Below, one piece after another: positions 52,155 to 60,994 of a DNA stretch of 63,761 nucleotides. Each line of letters begins with the position of its first letter. Positions within the stretch are counted from its first letter, which is position 1. The DNA comes from JBOFDK01 sp051650305. Its GTDB lineage: Bacteria > Bacillota > Clostridia > Lachnospirales > Cellulosilyticaceae. The notes under the pieces were generated by a model. It saw only the letters and a program-made list of their open reading frames with translations. It ran no database searches and was not told the DNA's origin. Location of the stretch: contig JBOFIT010000012.1 of NCBI GenBank assembly GCA_051650305.1, positions 1-63,761 of the forward strand, given 5' to 3'. The position numbers were made by a program, and so were the translations under genes.

Positions 52155-53912
52155 TTAAGTTTCTAAAAGTGCATCGAGCGCTTTTTCGTCTAACGTCTCT
52201 TCTTTCAGAAGCGTTTCTGCTATTAATTGTAATTGTGACCTATGCTCTTCTAGCAATGTCATACTCTTCTCGTAAAGCATCTGCATCAGTTGTTGGTAAG
52301 TTTCCAGTAATTTTTCACTACTTATGGATTCACTCATTCCTAAAACCCGCATATTCAAGAAGCCGACTTGGTCATCCATTCCATACTTTTCCACATAATC
52401 TTTTAAATACTGAGTCGCCTTCTCGATGTCATTACTGGCACCTGTGGTAATGCAGTCTTTCCCAAATACAAGTTCTTCGGCTATACGTCCTGCTAAACTA
52501 ATCTGTATCTGATGTAGGAAATCTTTCTTCGTATGGTACATCTTATCCTTCGGTATATTCATGCTAAAACCACCGGCACCTTTGGCTGTGGGAATGATGG
52601 TTACTTTTGCTACACTATTTTCTGGTGCTACAAGCTTTGTCATCAATGCATGGCCTGCCTCATGATACGCCGTGATCCGTCTTTCTTCTTCACTGATATA
52701 ACTTCTATCTTTTTTCTGAGCGCCTGCTACTACGGTATAGAAAGCCTTCTCCATATGATGCTTTTCGATAATGGGTGCTTCTTCATTGGCTGCCGAGATA
52801 GCTGCTTCGTTAATGAGATTTTCAAGCATAGCACCTGTAAAGTACGCCGTCTGTCCTACCCATTCTTCCACCTCGATACTTTCTCCTATAGGTTTATCCT
52901 TTAGGTAAAGCTTAATGATTTGCTTTCTTGCACTTTTATCTGGATAGCCTATCTCAATATGCCTATCAAAACGCCCTGGACGTAGGAGTGCTTCATCTAG
53001 TAACTCTAAGCGGTTTGTTGCTGCGATGACTACGATGCCATCTTCTTTTTTAAAGCCTGACATTTCTGTGAGTAAGGCATTAAGTGTCTGGTCTTTTTCA
53101 TCATTACTATTGGTGGCACTTTGCCCTCTTGCCTTTCCGATGGCATCAATCTCATCAATAAAGATGACCGCTTTTTCCGTCTTTCTCGCTTCTTTAAAAA
53201 TCTCACGGATACGACTGGCACCTACGCCTACATACATTTGTACAAAATCCGATCCACTGACGCTAAAGAACGGAACGCCCGCTTCCTTTGCGATGGCTTT
53301 TGCCATTAAGGTCTTTCCTGTACCGGGTGGTCCATAAAAAATCAGACCTTTTGGCATACGTGCGCCTAGCTTCAAGTATTTTTCTGGATGCTTCATAAAC
53401 TTAATTACATCTTCTACTTGTTCTTTTGCTTCTGTATTCCCTGCCATATCCCTAAAGCCTACTTTTAAATCTTCTGCTGCCATAGGCGTTACTTGCAGTG
53501 CCATCATGCCACCACCGCCGCCTCTCTGGCGTACGCTTTGAAAGACCACATAGAAAACACCTATAAAGAGCATGCCACTTACAAGGTACTGAATCAGAGC
53601 CAATTCTTGGCCCGCTTTACTTTCTATGACTTTTATATTATTTTTTAATAACCATTCTTTAAAATGAAAAGTACGAGGATGATCTGTGGTATACACCTGC
53701 CCATCGCCTACTTCCCAAAATTCGATGTGTGTGCCTTCTTTTAGCACCACTTGCTTAATCTGTCCTGCTTCTACTTTCTTTTCAAAAGCTGGATAGGTGA
53801 TATAAGGTTTTTTATTATATTTATTTTGCCAACTCCCTATAAGGATTAGACACAAGATGAGTGCACCTATTAAGTAGGGCATATATTTTTTCCAATGATG
53901 TTTGTTGATCAT
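52155..53912 (-). CDS. ftsH: ATP-dependent zinc metalloprotease FtsH
   Basis: 585 residues, somewhat shorter than B. subtilis FtsH (637). Two N-terminal helices (about 11-27 and 105-123) flank a small external domain. The AAA domain has Walker A GPPGTGKTLMAKAIA, Walker B VIFIDEIDAIGKARG and SRH (TNRLELLDEALLRPGRFDRH). The protease zinc motif is YHEAGH, with the third ligand Asp in GASNDIEKAT. It degrades membrane and cytosolic proteins. GGAGG precedes the ATG. A structured RNA element lies about 90 bp upstream on the same strand. Confidence 0.95.
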   Translation of the reverse strand: MINKHHWKKYMPYLIGALILCLILIGSWQNKYNKKPYITYPAFEKKVEAGQIKQVVLKEGTHIEFWEVGDGQVYTTDHPRTFHFKEWLLKNNIKVIESKAGQELALIQYLVSGMLFIGVFYVVFQSVRQRGGGGGMMALQVTPMAAEDLKVGFRDMAGNTEAKEQVEDVIKFMKHPEKYLKLGARMPKGLIFYGPPGTGKTLMAKAIAKEAGVPFFSVSGSDFVQMYVGVGASRIREIFKEARKTEKAVIFIDEIDAIGKARGQSATNSNDEKDQTLNALLTEMSGFKKEDGIVVIAATNRLELLDEALLRPGRFDRHIEIGYPDKSARKQIIKLYLKDKPIGESIEVEEWVGQTAYFTGAMLENLINEAAISAANEEAPIIEKHHMEKAFYTVVAGAQKKDRSYISEEERRITAYHEAGHALMTKLVAPENSVAKVTIIPTAKGAGGFSMNIPKDKMYHTKKDFLHQIQISLAGRIAEELVFGKDCITTGASNDIEKATQYLKDYVEKYGMDDQVGFLNMRVLGMSESISSEKLLETYQQLMQMLYEKSMTLLEEHRSQLQLIAETLLKEETLDEKALDALLET

Positions 53913-53951
53913 CTGAAACCTCCTTCATCCTTTGGTTTCTGTACTCGCCTT

Positions 53952-53957
53952 ATTATA
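53952..53957 (-). promoter_or_regulatory. ftsH -10 candidate
   Basis: TATAAT on the minus strand about 40 bp before the ftsH ATG. The -35 at 17 bp (TGCAAG) is weak. It offers ftsH its own start downstream of the structured RNA. Confidence 0.4.
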
Positions 53958-54003
53958 CCTTTTCCCTTCCACTTCTTGCACTAGTGATATTTTGGAAAGA
54001 ACG

Positions 54004-54106
54004 CAAAAAAAGAGAAAGACAACGGGTCTTTCTCTTGAGAGAAGGTATTTTATTCTAGGGGTAGCAAATAACTTTATATTTGCTGTAACATCTGGGGGAA
54101 GTTACA
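54004..54106 (-). ncRNA. Putative small RNA or ftsH leader with C-rich segments
   Basis: A minus-strand unit of about 103 nt. An extended -10 TGCTATAAT (54112-54120) precedes it; no good -35 is seen. Hairpin 1 is TGTAAC / GTTACA enclosing TTCCCCCAGAT. Hairpin 2 is GCAAATA / TATTTGC. A single-stranded stretch CTACCCCTAG follows. The 3' end is a strong terminator, AGAGAAAGAC / GTCTTTCTCT plus seven T. The sequence just before it (TTCTC-TCAA-GAGAA) can pair with the terminator 5' arm as an alternative fold. C-rich loops in sRNAs often target ribosome sites. It matches no RNA family I recognise. Confidence 0.5.
54005..54036 (-). terminator. Terminator of the putative small RNA/leader
   Basis: On the minus strand AGAGAAAGAC and GTCTTTCTCT form a 10-bp stem with a 5-base loop, followed directly by TTTTTTT. 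No protein-coding gene ends immediately before it. Confidence 0.85.
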
Positions 54107-54120
54107 AATGTATTATAGCA

Positions 54121-54364
54121 ATAATTACACTTTAAGTATGCCCTAACTTTTTTATTTTTCTTTTGGGCTTTTAGTCACTTTGCCACTTACTTCTCTTTTC
54201 GTTGCTATTATGCACAATGTCCTTCAAACTCTCTAGCCCCCACTTATTTAAGTTGCTTAGACAAGCTCTTTACTTTTTAGCACATTTATTTATTTTCGTC
54301 AGTATGATTGGTTTTTAATGTAGTTAACTTCCTTCTCTTAGTAGTTTTTTCTAAGCGCTTATTC
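54121..54364. other. Intergenic stretch with no clear feature
   Basis: Between the bactofilin gene and the RNA element. It is AT-rich, with no ribosome-site-led open frame on either strand. A self-complementary TAAGCGCTTA just after the bactofilin stop lacks a T tract. Nothing else is recognisable. Confidence 0.5.
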
Positions 54365-54775
54365 CTATGCTTCCGCTTTCATTTTACTTTGACCACAGAA
54401 TACTGCGCCTTGCTGGACGCTTAAACTCTTGGTCGTCACATCCCCTCGTAAGTTCCCACTCTTCATCATCTCAAACCCACTAGTAGCCTCTACATTCCCT
54501 TCTACTTTTCCATACAAGATGATATACTCCGCATGTAAGTCCCCTTTGATACAGCCAGTTTCTCCTATGACAATACTATGTAGCGCATGGATGTTCCCTA
54601 TTACTTTCCCATCGATACGAATACTTTTTTCGCACTGAATATCCCCTGTAAACATGGTACTGGCACCTATCAGTGTATCTTGTACTTCTGGTTTTTTCAC
54701 CTTACTTTGCTTATCTACCACTACAGCTCCCCCTTGCACCTCATCATTCTTCTTTTGTTTTTTCCCTAATCCCAT
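54365..54775 (-). CDS. Bactofilin (polymer-forming cytoskeletal protein)
   Basis: 136 residues. A charged N-terminal tail (about 1-32) precedes the beta-helix core with regularly spaced GD/GNI turns (TMFTGDIQCEKSIRIDGKVI, GDLHAEYIILYGKVEGNV, LRGDVTTKSLSVQQGAVF). Bactofilins polymerise at the membrane and scaffold cell-wall enzymes. It starts 5 bp after the M23 peptidase gene, the classic bactofilin-M23 pairing. Confidence 0.9.
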   Translation of the reverse strand: MGLGKKQKKNDEVQGGAVVVDKQSKVKKPEVQDTLIGASTMFTGDIQCEKSIRIDGKVIGNIHALHSIVIGETGCIKGDLHAEYIILYGKVEGNVEATSGFEMMKSGNLRGDVTTKSLSVQQGAVFCGQSKMKAEA

Positions 54776-54780
54776 GATTT

Positions 54781-55581
54781 TTACTCCTTTGTAAATAATT
54801 TATTTGGATTCATTGCTTTACCATCTTGTCTTATCTCAAAATGCAGATGTGGTCCCGTGGAATTCCCTGTGGAACCCACTGCTGCGATTTTTTCTCCCTT
54901 TTCCACTTCTTGTCCTGCCGTTACATAGAGTTTCGACGCATGTGCATACCGTGTTTCTAGACCGTTTTGATGATCTATAAACACAGCGTAACCATAGCCA
55001 TTCATATATCTTGCATCAGTGACCACACCTTTTGCCGCTGCAAAGATAGGATCTCCCTTCGTCGCACCAATGTCGATACCTTTATGCTGATCCCCCTCTG
55101 ACCTGTCGAAAGGATTTTGCCTACTTCCATAGCGGCTCGTTACATCTCCCTCGCACGGTACAAAGTTAGGCTCATAAGGATCATCCATCAGTTCTTCTAC
55201 TGCAAAAACTTGTACATCCACTGCATCTTCGTGTTCCTTTACAAAACTAGGAATCCATTGATAGGATGTGGCTTCTTCTGTACTACTTAAGTCTTTTCTT
55301 TCGATAGGTCCTCCTACTGCTAAGGGCACTTGCTCCATTTGACTTAATTTCAGTTCTTTAATCTCACTTTCTTTGCTATCCAGTTGTTCTTTATATGCTG
55401 CAATCTGTTGGTGCTGTGTATACAAGATAGTTCCTATTCCTAATACTAAAAGTATACAACAAACGAGAATGGCTCCCCCAACTTGTTTCATTGCGGGATA
55501 TGTATATGTTAAATGAATCGGTGTATGGCAATCTTCTGGTGTAATAACTATATGGCATGTTTTTTTTCTCTTTTTTTCCAC
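54781..55581 (-). CDS. Membrane-anchored M23 (LytM) peptidase
   Basis: 266 residues, starting at GTG (VEKKRKKTCHIVITPEDCHT) with GGAGGGGA upstream; a longer ATG start 39 bp earlier has no such site. One helix (about 37-58, GGAILVCCILLVLGIGTILY) and a short coiled region lead to the LytM domain. Zinc ligands are H in QHKGIDIG with D two residues later in GID, and the HLH of GPHLHFEI, so it should be active. It cuts peptidoglycan cross-links outside the membrane. With the bactofilin it probably shapes the cell or spore wall. Confidence 0.92.
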   Translation of the reverse strand: MEKKRKKTCHIVITPEDCHTPIHLTYTYPAMKQVGGAILVCCILLVLGIGTILYTQHQQIAAYKEQLDSKESEIKELKLSQMEQVPLAVGGPIERKDLSSTEEATSYQWIPSFVKEHEDAVDVQVFAVEELMDDPYEPNFVPCEGDVTSRYGSRQNPFDRSEGDQHKGIDIGATKGDPIFAAAKGVVTDARYMNGYGYAVFIDHQNGLETRYAHASKLYVTAGQEVEKGEKIAAVGSTGNSTGPHLHFEIRQDGKAMNPNKLFTKE

Positions 55582-55644
55582 TTCGTCCCCTCCTCCTTTT
55601 ATATTATAGCATTTTTCCAAAAATATAGAATATTTTTTTCTTCA

Positions 55645-55675
55645 AAAATAAAATGCACCTTTTCAGGTGCATTCT
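55645..55675 (-). terminator. Terminator after clpA
   Basis: On the minus strand AATGCACCT and AGGTGCATT with a GAAA loop, followed by TTTATTTTT; it overlaps the clpA stop. Confidence 0.8.
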
Positions 55676-57902
55676 ATTTTTTGCTTTCTATTTCTATTGT
55701 GATGTGCTCATCTGCCATAACGATACGGCACAGACCGCCTTTTTGAAGCTTCCCAAAAAGCATCTCTTCTACAAGAAGTGGCTTGATCTCACCTTCAATC
55801 ACACGCTTAATCCCTCTGGCGCCAAATTCTTTCGAAATCCCCTTCATGCCTATCTTCTGTAAGTATTGCTTACTGCACTTAAGGGTGATGTTTTTAGGTT
55901 CAAGTAATTGCTTTAATTTGCCCAGTTCTTTATCGGCAATTTTAGCCGCCATTTCTTCTGACAAGTGATTAAAGGCAATCATGCCACTTAAGCGATTACG
56001 AAACTCTGGCGTGAAGACTTTCTTGACTTCATCTTCCATGACCGTTTCTTTTAATTCACGTTCACCAAAGCCTACCAACTGCTTGCCGATAAATCTTGCA
56101 CCTGCATTCGATGTCATAATCAAAATGACGTTTCTAAAGTCTGCTTTCTTACCATGACTATCTGTAAGAGTGGCATAGTCCATAACTTGTAGAAGCATAT
56201 TAAACACATCGCTATGGGCCTTTTCGATCTCGTCTAATAAAAGGACTGCATGAGGCGTCTTACGTATGGCATCTGTGAGAAGCCCACCTTCCTCATAGCC
56301 TACATACCCTGGTGGTGAACCGATAAGCTTTGAAGCCGTATGTTTCTCGCCATACTCACTCATATCAAAGCGTATCAGCTTAATCCCTAGCTCTTCTGCC
56401 AAAGTCTTTGCAATCTCAGTCTTTCCTACACCTGTCGGCCCTACGAAAAGGAGGCTAGCTATCGGTTTATCCCCTTCACTAAGCCCTGCGCGTGAAAGCT
56501 TTAAGTACTTGGTCACTTCTTCGATGGCATGGTCTTGACCAAAGATTTGCTTCTTTAATCTTTTTTCTAAGGTTTTCAGTTTGGCCACTTCATTGGATGC
56601 CACTGTTTTTTTAGGGATATGACACATCTTAGCTAGTAACGTTTCGATGACCTCACGGGTCACCACTTGCTTTTTGTTACCTGCCTGTAGTGCTAGATAC
56701 GCCCCTGCTTCATCTATTAAATCAATGGCTTTGTCTGGTAAAAAACGTTCATTCATATACTTATGACTCAAAGTCACTGCCGCTTCTAAAGCCTCCGCTG
56801 TATAAGTCACCCCATGATGTGCTTCATAGCTTTCTTGAAGCCCCTTTAAGATGCTTAAACATTCCTCTACGGTAGGTTCTTTCACTTCAATGGTCTGAAA
56901 ACGTCGTACCAACCCTTTATCTTTCTCAAAATATTTTTTGTATTCTTCAAAAGTCGTCGCACCTATAAAGCGAATACTATTTTCTAAAAGATAAGGCTTA
57001 AGTAAATTCGAAGCATCCATAGCACCATTTCCCAGTGCGCCTGCACCTACTATCTGATGAATCTCATCAATATAGACAATAGGCTTCTCATAGGCTTTGA
57101 TACTTTCTAGCACTTGCTTGATACGTTTTTCAAAGTCGCCTCGGTACTGTGTACCGGCTAGCATCCCACCTAAGTCTAGCATAAAGAGATTGGCACCCTT
57201 TAATTTCTCTGGCACCTCTCCGTCTACGATTCGCTTCGCAAGGCTAAAAGTCAGTGCTGTTTTTCCAACCCCTGGTTCGCCTATATGGATCGGGTTATTC
57301 TTAGTCTTGCGACAAAGAACTTCTAATGTACGCCAAATAATCGTATCCCTTTCCACGAAAGGTTCTGGATGGTCTTTCACAAATTGATTGAGGTGGGTAG
57401 CATACTTCTTCCATTCTCTTTTTTCTTGATGTTCTTCTGATGCTTGGCTACTTTCTTCACCCACACGCTCATCTTCTTCCTCATGGCACATATGATATAA
57501 TAATGCCGATTTTTCGACACCTTCTTCGGCTAGATAATAAGCGGCAAAACTATCTGGAAAAGCAAATATCCCATTCAGTACATGCTGGATATCCACACAA
57601 TTTTTCTCACTACTATGTGCTTGCTGTACTGCGTAGTTTAAGATAGCGATAAATGCTGCACTTTCTATAGGTTCTACTGCTTCTTCCTTATCCATATACT
57701 GTTCAAAATAGTCTTCTATTTGTGACTTAATACTGTCTGCATCTGCATCTAATGCTTCCAGCACTTTTCTAAAGTATCCCTTATTACACAGTATGTAGAG
57801 CATATGCTCTGGTGTAACATATACATGTTGCATCATTTGTGCAAGTGCGATACTTTCTTCAATACATGTGATTAGACGCTCTGTTCCCTGCATTTTTTCC
57901 AT
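55674..57902 (-). CDS. clpA: ATP-dependent Clp protease ATP-binding subunit ClpA
   Basis: 742 residues with two AAA modules. The N-domain (about 1-145) is followed by Walker A1 GEPGVGKTALTF, Walker B VYIDEIHQIVGAG, Walker A2 GPTGVGKTEIAK and Walker B2 VLLLDEIEKAH. Between them, in the second module, QLVGFGERE carries a VGF tripeptide at the position of the ClpP-docking loop (IGL in E. coli ClpA). There is no ClpB/ClpC-type middle domain. The preceding clpS gene (4-bp gap) confirms ClpA identity. The complex degrades N-degron and other substrates with ClpP. Confidence 0.93.
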   Translation of the reverse strand: MEKMQGTERLITCIEESIALAQMMQHVYVTPEHMLYILCNKGYFRKVLEALDADADSIKSQIEDYFEQYMDKEEAVEPIESAAFIAILNYAVQQAHSSEKNCVDIQHVLNGIFAFPDSFAAYYLAEEGVEKSALLYHMCHEEEDERVGEESSQASEEHQEKREWKKYATHLNQFVKDHPEPFVERDTIIWRTLEVLCRKTKNNPIHIGEPGVGKTALTFSLAKRIVDGEVPEKLKGANLFMLDLGGMLAGTQYRGDFEKRIKQVLESIKAYEKPIVYIDEIHQIVGAGALGNGAMDASNLLKPYLLENSIRFIGATTFEEYKKYFEKDKGLVRRFQTIEVKEPTVEECLSILKGLQESYEAHHGVTYTAEALEAAVTLSHKYMNERFLPDKAIDLIDEAGAYLALQAGNKKQVVTREVIETLLAKMCHIPKKTVASNEVAKLKTLEKRLKKQIFGQDHAIEEVTKYLKLSRAGLSEGDKPIASLLFVGPTGVGKTEIAKTLAEELGIKLIRFDMSEYGEKHTASKLIGSPPGYVGYEEGGLLTDAIRKTPHAVLLLDEIEKAHSDVFNMLLQVMDYATLTDSHGKKADFRNVILIMTSNAGARFIGKQLVGFGERELKETVMEDEVKKVFTPEFRNRLSGMIAFNHLSEEMAAKIADKELGKLKQLLEPKNITLKCSKQYLQKIGMKGISKEFGARGIKRVIEGEIKPLLVEEMLFGKLQKGGLCRIVMADEHITIEIESKK

Positions 57903-57906
57903 GCTG

Positions 57907-58206
57907 CTACACCTCTTCCACTGTCATTTTAAAAGGGAAACCTTCTTCCCTAGCCATATCCATTGCTCTATTTGCTTTGGTGATTGCTAAATCATAAGGA
58001 TAAACACCCGCCACCCCTTTACCTTTCTTATGCACATCCAGCATAATGGTATAAGCTTCTTCTGTCTTTTTATTAAATAAGGTTACCAAAACCTCTATCA
58101 CAAACTCCATCGTTGTAAAATCATCATTATGCATAACCACATGATAAAGTTTTGGTTTTTTCACTTTAACTTTATTTTTTGACTGTATACTATATTGTGA
58201 CTCCAT
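57907..58206 (-). CDS. clpS: ClpS, N-end rule adaptor
   Basis: 99 residues from MESQYSIQSKNKVKVKKPK; AAAGGAG lies upstream of this ATG and a version 48 bp longer has no ribosome site. The core YHVVMHNDDFTTMEFVIEVL and LDVHKKGKGVAGVYPYD holds the N-D-D and His residues that bind N-terminal Leu, Phe, Tyr and Trp. It hands N-degron proteins to ClpA, encoded 4 bp downstream. Confidence 0.94.
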   Translation of the reverse strand: MESQYSIQSKNKVKVKKPKLYHVVMHNDDFTTMEFVIEVLVTLFNKKTEEAYTIMLDVHKKGKGVAGVYPYDLAITKANRAMDMAREEGFPFKMTVEEV

Positions 58207-58369
58207 AGTAACTCCTTTTACTGTGTTTTCTATTATTGTATTATAACACGTCACAACTTAAAACCCCAATGCCTACTTATGAACCAATGGTCAACCAGTA
58301 ATTTTTAGGCTATACTATAAAGAGTTAAATTTTTCATTAGATCACTATATAATTATAAGGAGATTGTTT

Positions 58370-59230
58370 ATGGGAATAAAAATTGTAACCGATAGTACTT
58401 CGTATTTACCAGAAGCATTATGCGCCCAATACGACATTTCGATTGTTTCGCTTAACGTTATTATGAATGACATAAGCACACGTGAAGTAGACCTTTCCAA
58501 TGCCACCTTCTATGATGAAATGGCAAAATCAAGTGAGCTTCCTACTTCTTCTCAGCCCATTCCGGAAGAAATGCTCCGAGTGTTTGAAGACATCGCTGGT
58601 GATGGTCATAGCATCATCGGTATCTTTCTCTCCTCTGATATGAGTGGTACCTACCAAAGCGCCCACCTGATCCGTGAGATGGTCCTTGAAAAACACCCCG
58701 AAGCTGTGATTCATCTTGTGGATTCTCGCTCAAACTGCATGCAAATGGGATTTGCAGCCTTAGAAGGTGCCAAGTGTGCCTCTGAAGGTGGGACACTTGA
58801 CGCGGTACTTAATCGTATCCAGTGGGTCATTAACAATAGTCAATTTGTCTTTACCCCAGACACCCTGGATTACTTACGCAAAGGTGGTCGCATCGGCAGT
58901 GCATCAGCACTTCTTGGCAACCTCTTGCAAATCAAGCCTATCCTCACCGTTGCGGATGGTAAAACATCTGTCCTCACCAAAGTTCGTACAAAGAAAAAAG
59001 CCGTGTCAACACTCCTTGATAGTATGACTACTTTTTTAGGTGATGCACCTCTAGGTGATGTGATGGTCCACCATATTAATTGTGAAGAAGAAGGTATGGC
59101 ATTGGCGAAAGCTTTAGAAGAACGCATCGGTCGACCTGTGCTTCTTCAGTCCATCGGTCCTGTCATCGGCCTTCATGTGGGACCTGGCAGTATCGGTCTT
59201 GTCTATTACAAAAAATCTCCTGAGTGTTAA
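58370..59230 (+). CDS. DegV family fatty-acid-binding protein
   Basis: 286 residues from MGIKIVTDSTSYLPEALCAQ; AAGGAG lies about 9 bp before this ATG. DegV signatures are KIVTDSTSYLP, LPTSSQPIPEEML, FLSSDMSGTYQSA and YLRKGGRIGSASALLGNLLQ. Gram-positive DegV/FakB proteins bind fatty acids for phosphorylation by FakA; no fakA is adjacent. It ends overlapping the convergent 70-aa gene by 4 bp. Confidence 0.92.
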   Translation: MGIKIVTDSTSYLPEALCAQYDISIVSLNVIMNDISTREVDLSNATFYDEMAKSSELPTSSQPIPEEMLRVFEDIAGDGHSIIGIFLSSDMSGTYQSAHLIREMVLEKHPEAVIHLVDSRSNCMQMGFAALEGAKCASEGGTLDAVLNRIQWVINNSQFVFTPDTLDYLRKGGRIGSASALLGNLLQIKPILTVADGKTSVLTKVRTKKKAVSTLLDSMTTFLGDAPLGDVMVHHINCEEEGMALAKALEERIGRPVLLQSIGPVIGLHVGPGSIGLVYYKKSPEC

Positions 59231-59250
59231 TCACCCAGGAGATTTTTTAC
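59212..59250. terminator. Bidirectional terminator
   Basis: AAAAAATCTCCTG and CAGGAGATTTTTT flank the two overlapping stop codons (with inner GTG/CAC pairing). T tracts on both strands. Confidence 0.85.
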
Positions 59251-59439
59251 TGAATTTTTGACGTTCTCTTTCATATGTGTGTAATCATCATGGAGATCGT
59301 CTAAGGTGTTGTCAATGCTTTCTTGCCTTACTTCGTGCTTCAGCTCTTCCTTTATATCCTCTGCTGTGAGTTTTGCGAGCTTCGTCACATCTTGTGCACC
59401 ATTACTTAAGGTTTGTTTCATGTCTCTTAAAAATGCCAT
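59227..59439 (-). CDS. Small helical hypothetical protein, 70 aa
   Basis: It starts MAFLRDMKQTLSNGAQDVTK, preceded by AGAAGGAT. The rest is highly charged and helical (LTAEDIKEELKHEVRQESI), reminiscent of YtxH-like or apolipophorin-like small stress proteins but lacking a membrane helix. No firm family. Its stop overlaps that of degV. Confidence 0.6.
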   Translation of the reverse strand: MAFLRDMKQTLSNGAQDVTKLAKLTAEDIKEELKHEVRQESIDNTLDDLHDDYTHMKENVKNSVKNLLGD

Positions 59440-59502
59440 ACCGTGTATCCTTCTTTCTGTAAGGATACTTTTAGTATAACGCTTCCTTTACTTTTTTATG
59501 CT

Positions 59503-60138
59503 TTAGTGGAAGGCTTTGTTGTTATAAATTTTTAAGCCGACACTTACAGATACTATATAGACAAGTACCACACCTAGTACAATCCCTACCATCGGTACCG
59601 CTGTAAATACTTCTAGAAAAATCTCACTGATTACTCCTAGACTAAAGAACGCCCCCATATAAAGCACAAGCATAATGATTCTACTTTTTTCTGTCCCAAA
59701 CTTAAAGATAATAGGTAACATCACTGCCACATAGATAATACTAATGATTAAACTCATTCCAACCACTGGCATAATCGGCATATCTTGATACGCTTGATGG
59801 AACAGTGAAGGCAAAAACTTAGCCCCTAATCGTAGGGTTAATGCCGTTCCTAGTGCACTTACTACACTATAGAAAAGTGCTGAACCATACTTGGATAAGC
59901 AGATCTCACTTCGGCTTACTGGAAGGGTGGCATTAAGCACTTCTCCCTTACTTCGTTCTTCATAAGCCATCGTTCCATATACAAGAAAATACGGTACAAG
60001 GATAGCACCTATAGTTGCAAGACTTGGATCAGCTATCGGGAAGATTACCACAAATAAAATGCCTATTAAAAGCTGTAATTTCATAGCCCCTTTAATAAAG
60101 ATAAGATCTTTTGTTATTAACTTCAAAATATTATTCAT
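59503..60138 (-). CDS. ABC-2 type transporter permease
   Basis: 211 residues with six hydrophobic helices (LLIGILFVVIFPIADPSLAT, SLIISIIYVAVMLPIIFKFG, AVPMVGIVLGVVLVYIVSVS). The pattern AYEERSKGEVLNATLPVSRS after helix two is typical of ABC-2_memb_5-type permeases linked to YtrA regulators. It overlaps the ATPase gene by 8 bp. It probably exports a drug, peptide or cell-wall-active compound. Confidence 0.85.
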   Translation of the reverse strand: MNNILKLITKDLIFIKGAMKLQLLIGILFVVIFPIADPSLATIGAILVPYFLVYGTMAYEERSKGEVLNATLPVSRSEICLSKYGSALFYSVVSALGTALTLRLGAKFLPSLFHQAYQDMPIMPVVGMSLIISIIYVAVMLPIIFKFGTEKSRIIMLVLYMGAFFSLGVISEIFLEVFTAVPMVGIVLGVVLVYIVSVSVGLKIYNNKAFH

Positions 60139-60991
60139 TCATTTTTCCCCTTTCCATAAAGAGCATCATTTCTTCAATACTTGCCTTTTCATAAACCGCT
60201 TCACTTCCAAATAAGCTATACGCTTTTTGTTTATTATCTGTTAAGCCTTCAAAATTAAATTGATTTTGCTTACAACCAATCAGTTCATGACCATATCCCC
60301 CTAAGATGCGGTTTGGTCCTTTGACTATATAATACCTTTCTTCTAAGACTTCTTTTGATTCATTGAAAAGTATCTTTCCGTTGTGAATATAGGTGATATA
60401 GTCTGATGCTTTCTCTAAATCAGTGGTGATGTGTGTAGAGTAAAACACCGATACCTCCTCGTCTTGCATATGCTCTAGAAGGACAGATAAAATATAATTT
60501 CTAACGATAGGGTCTAAGTTTGCTGTCGGTTCATCTAGCATGATAAGCTTTGGTCTTCTAGCCAGTACCATACTTAGAGCGAACTGCTTATTTTGACCTT
60601 GTGAAAGCTCTTTGATTTTCTTATTGGGATCTAATTCGAAGCGTTTCATATACTTGTCGTATAAGCCTTTATCCCACGTCTTATAAAAAGGACTTACCAT
60701 AGCTTCGATGTCTTTTAAGCTTGATTCTGCCACATAACCTGTCGGGTCACCTACATAACCTATTTGACTTTTAACCTTCGCTGGATCTTTCGTTACATCG
60801 CCACCTAGTACACTAATACGCCCCTTGTCTGGTCGGATAAGATCCATAATGAGCTTTAAAGTCGTAGTCTTTCCTGCTCCATTTTGACCGATAAATCCTG
60901 TGATGTAGCCTTGCTTAATCTCAAGCTTTGGAATGTCTAATACGAAATTCCCTTGCTGTTTTTTAATCCCCTCTAATACGATTGCATTCAT
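60131..60991 (-). CDS. ABC transporter ATP-binding protein (YtrB-like)
   Basis: 286 residues. Walker A is GQNGAGKTTTLKL; the signature is LSQGQNKQFAL, with Gln replacing the usual Gly, as in several YtrB relatives; Walker B is PKLIMLDEPTANLDP, with H-loop STHITTDLEKASDY. It lies 3 bp after the GntR regulator gene and overlaps the permease gene. Energises the ABC-2 permease. Confidence 0.9.
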   Translation of the reverse strand: MNAIVLEGIKKQQGNFVLDIPKLEIKQGYITGFIGQNGAGKTTTLKLIMDLIRPDKGRISVLGGDVTKDPAKVKSQIGYVGDPTGYVAESSLKDIEAMVSPFYKTWDKGLYDKYMKRFELDPNKKIKELSQGQNKQFALSMVLARRPKLIMLDEPTANLDPIVRNYILSVLLEHMQDEEVSVFYSTHITTDLEKASDYITYIHNGKILFNESKEVLEERYYIVKGPNRILGGYGHELIGCKQNQFNFEGLTDNKQKAYSLFGSEAVYEKASIEEMMLFMERGKMNE

Positions 60992-60994
60992 TTT

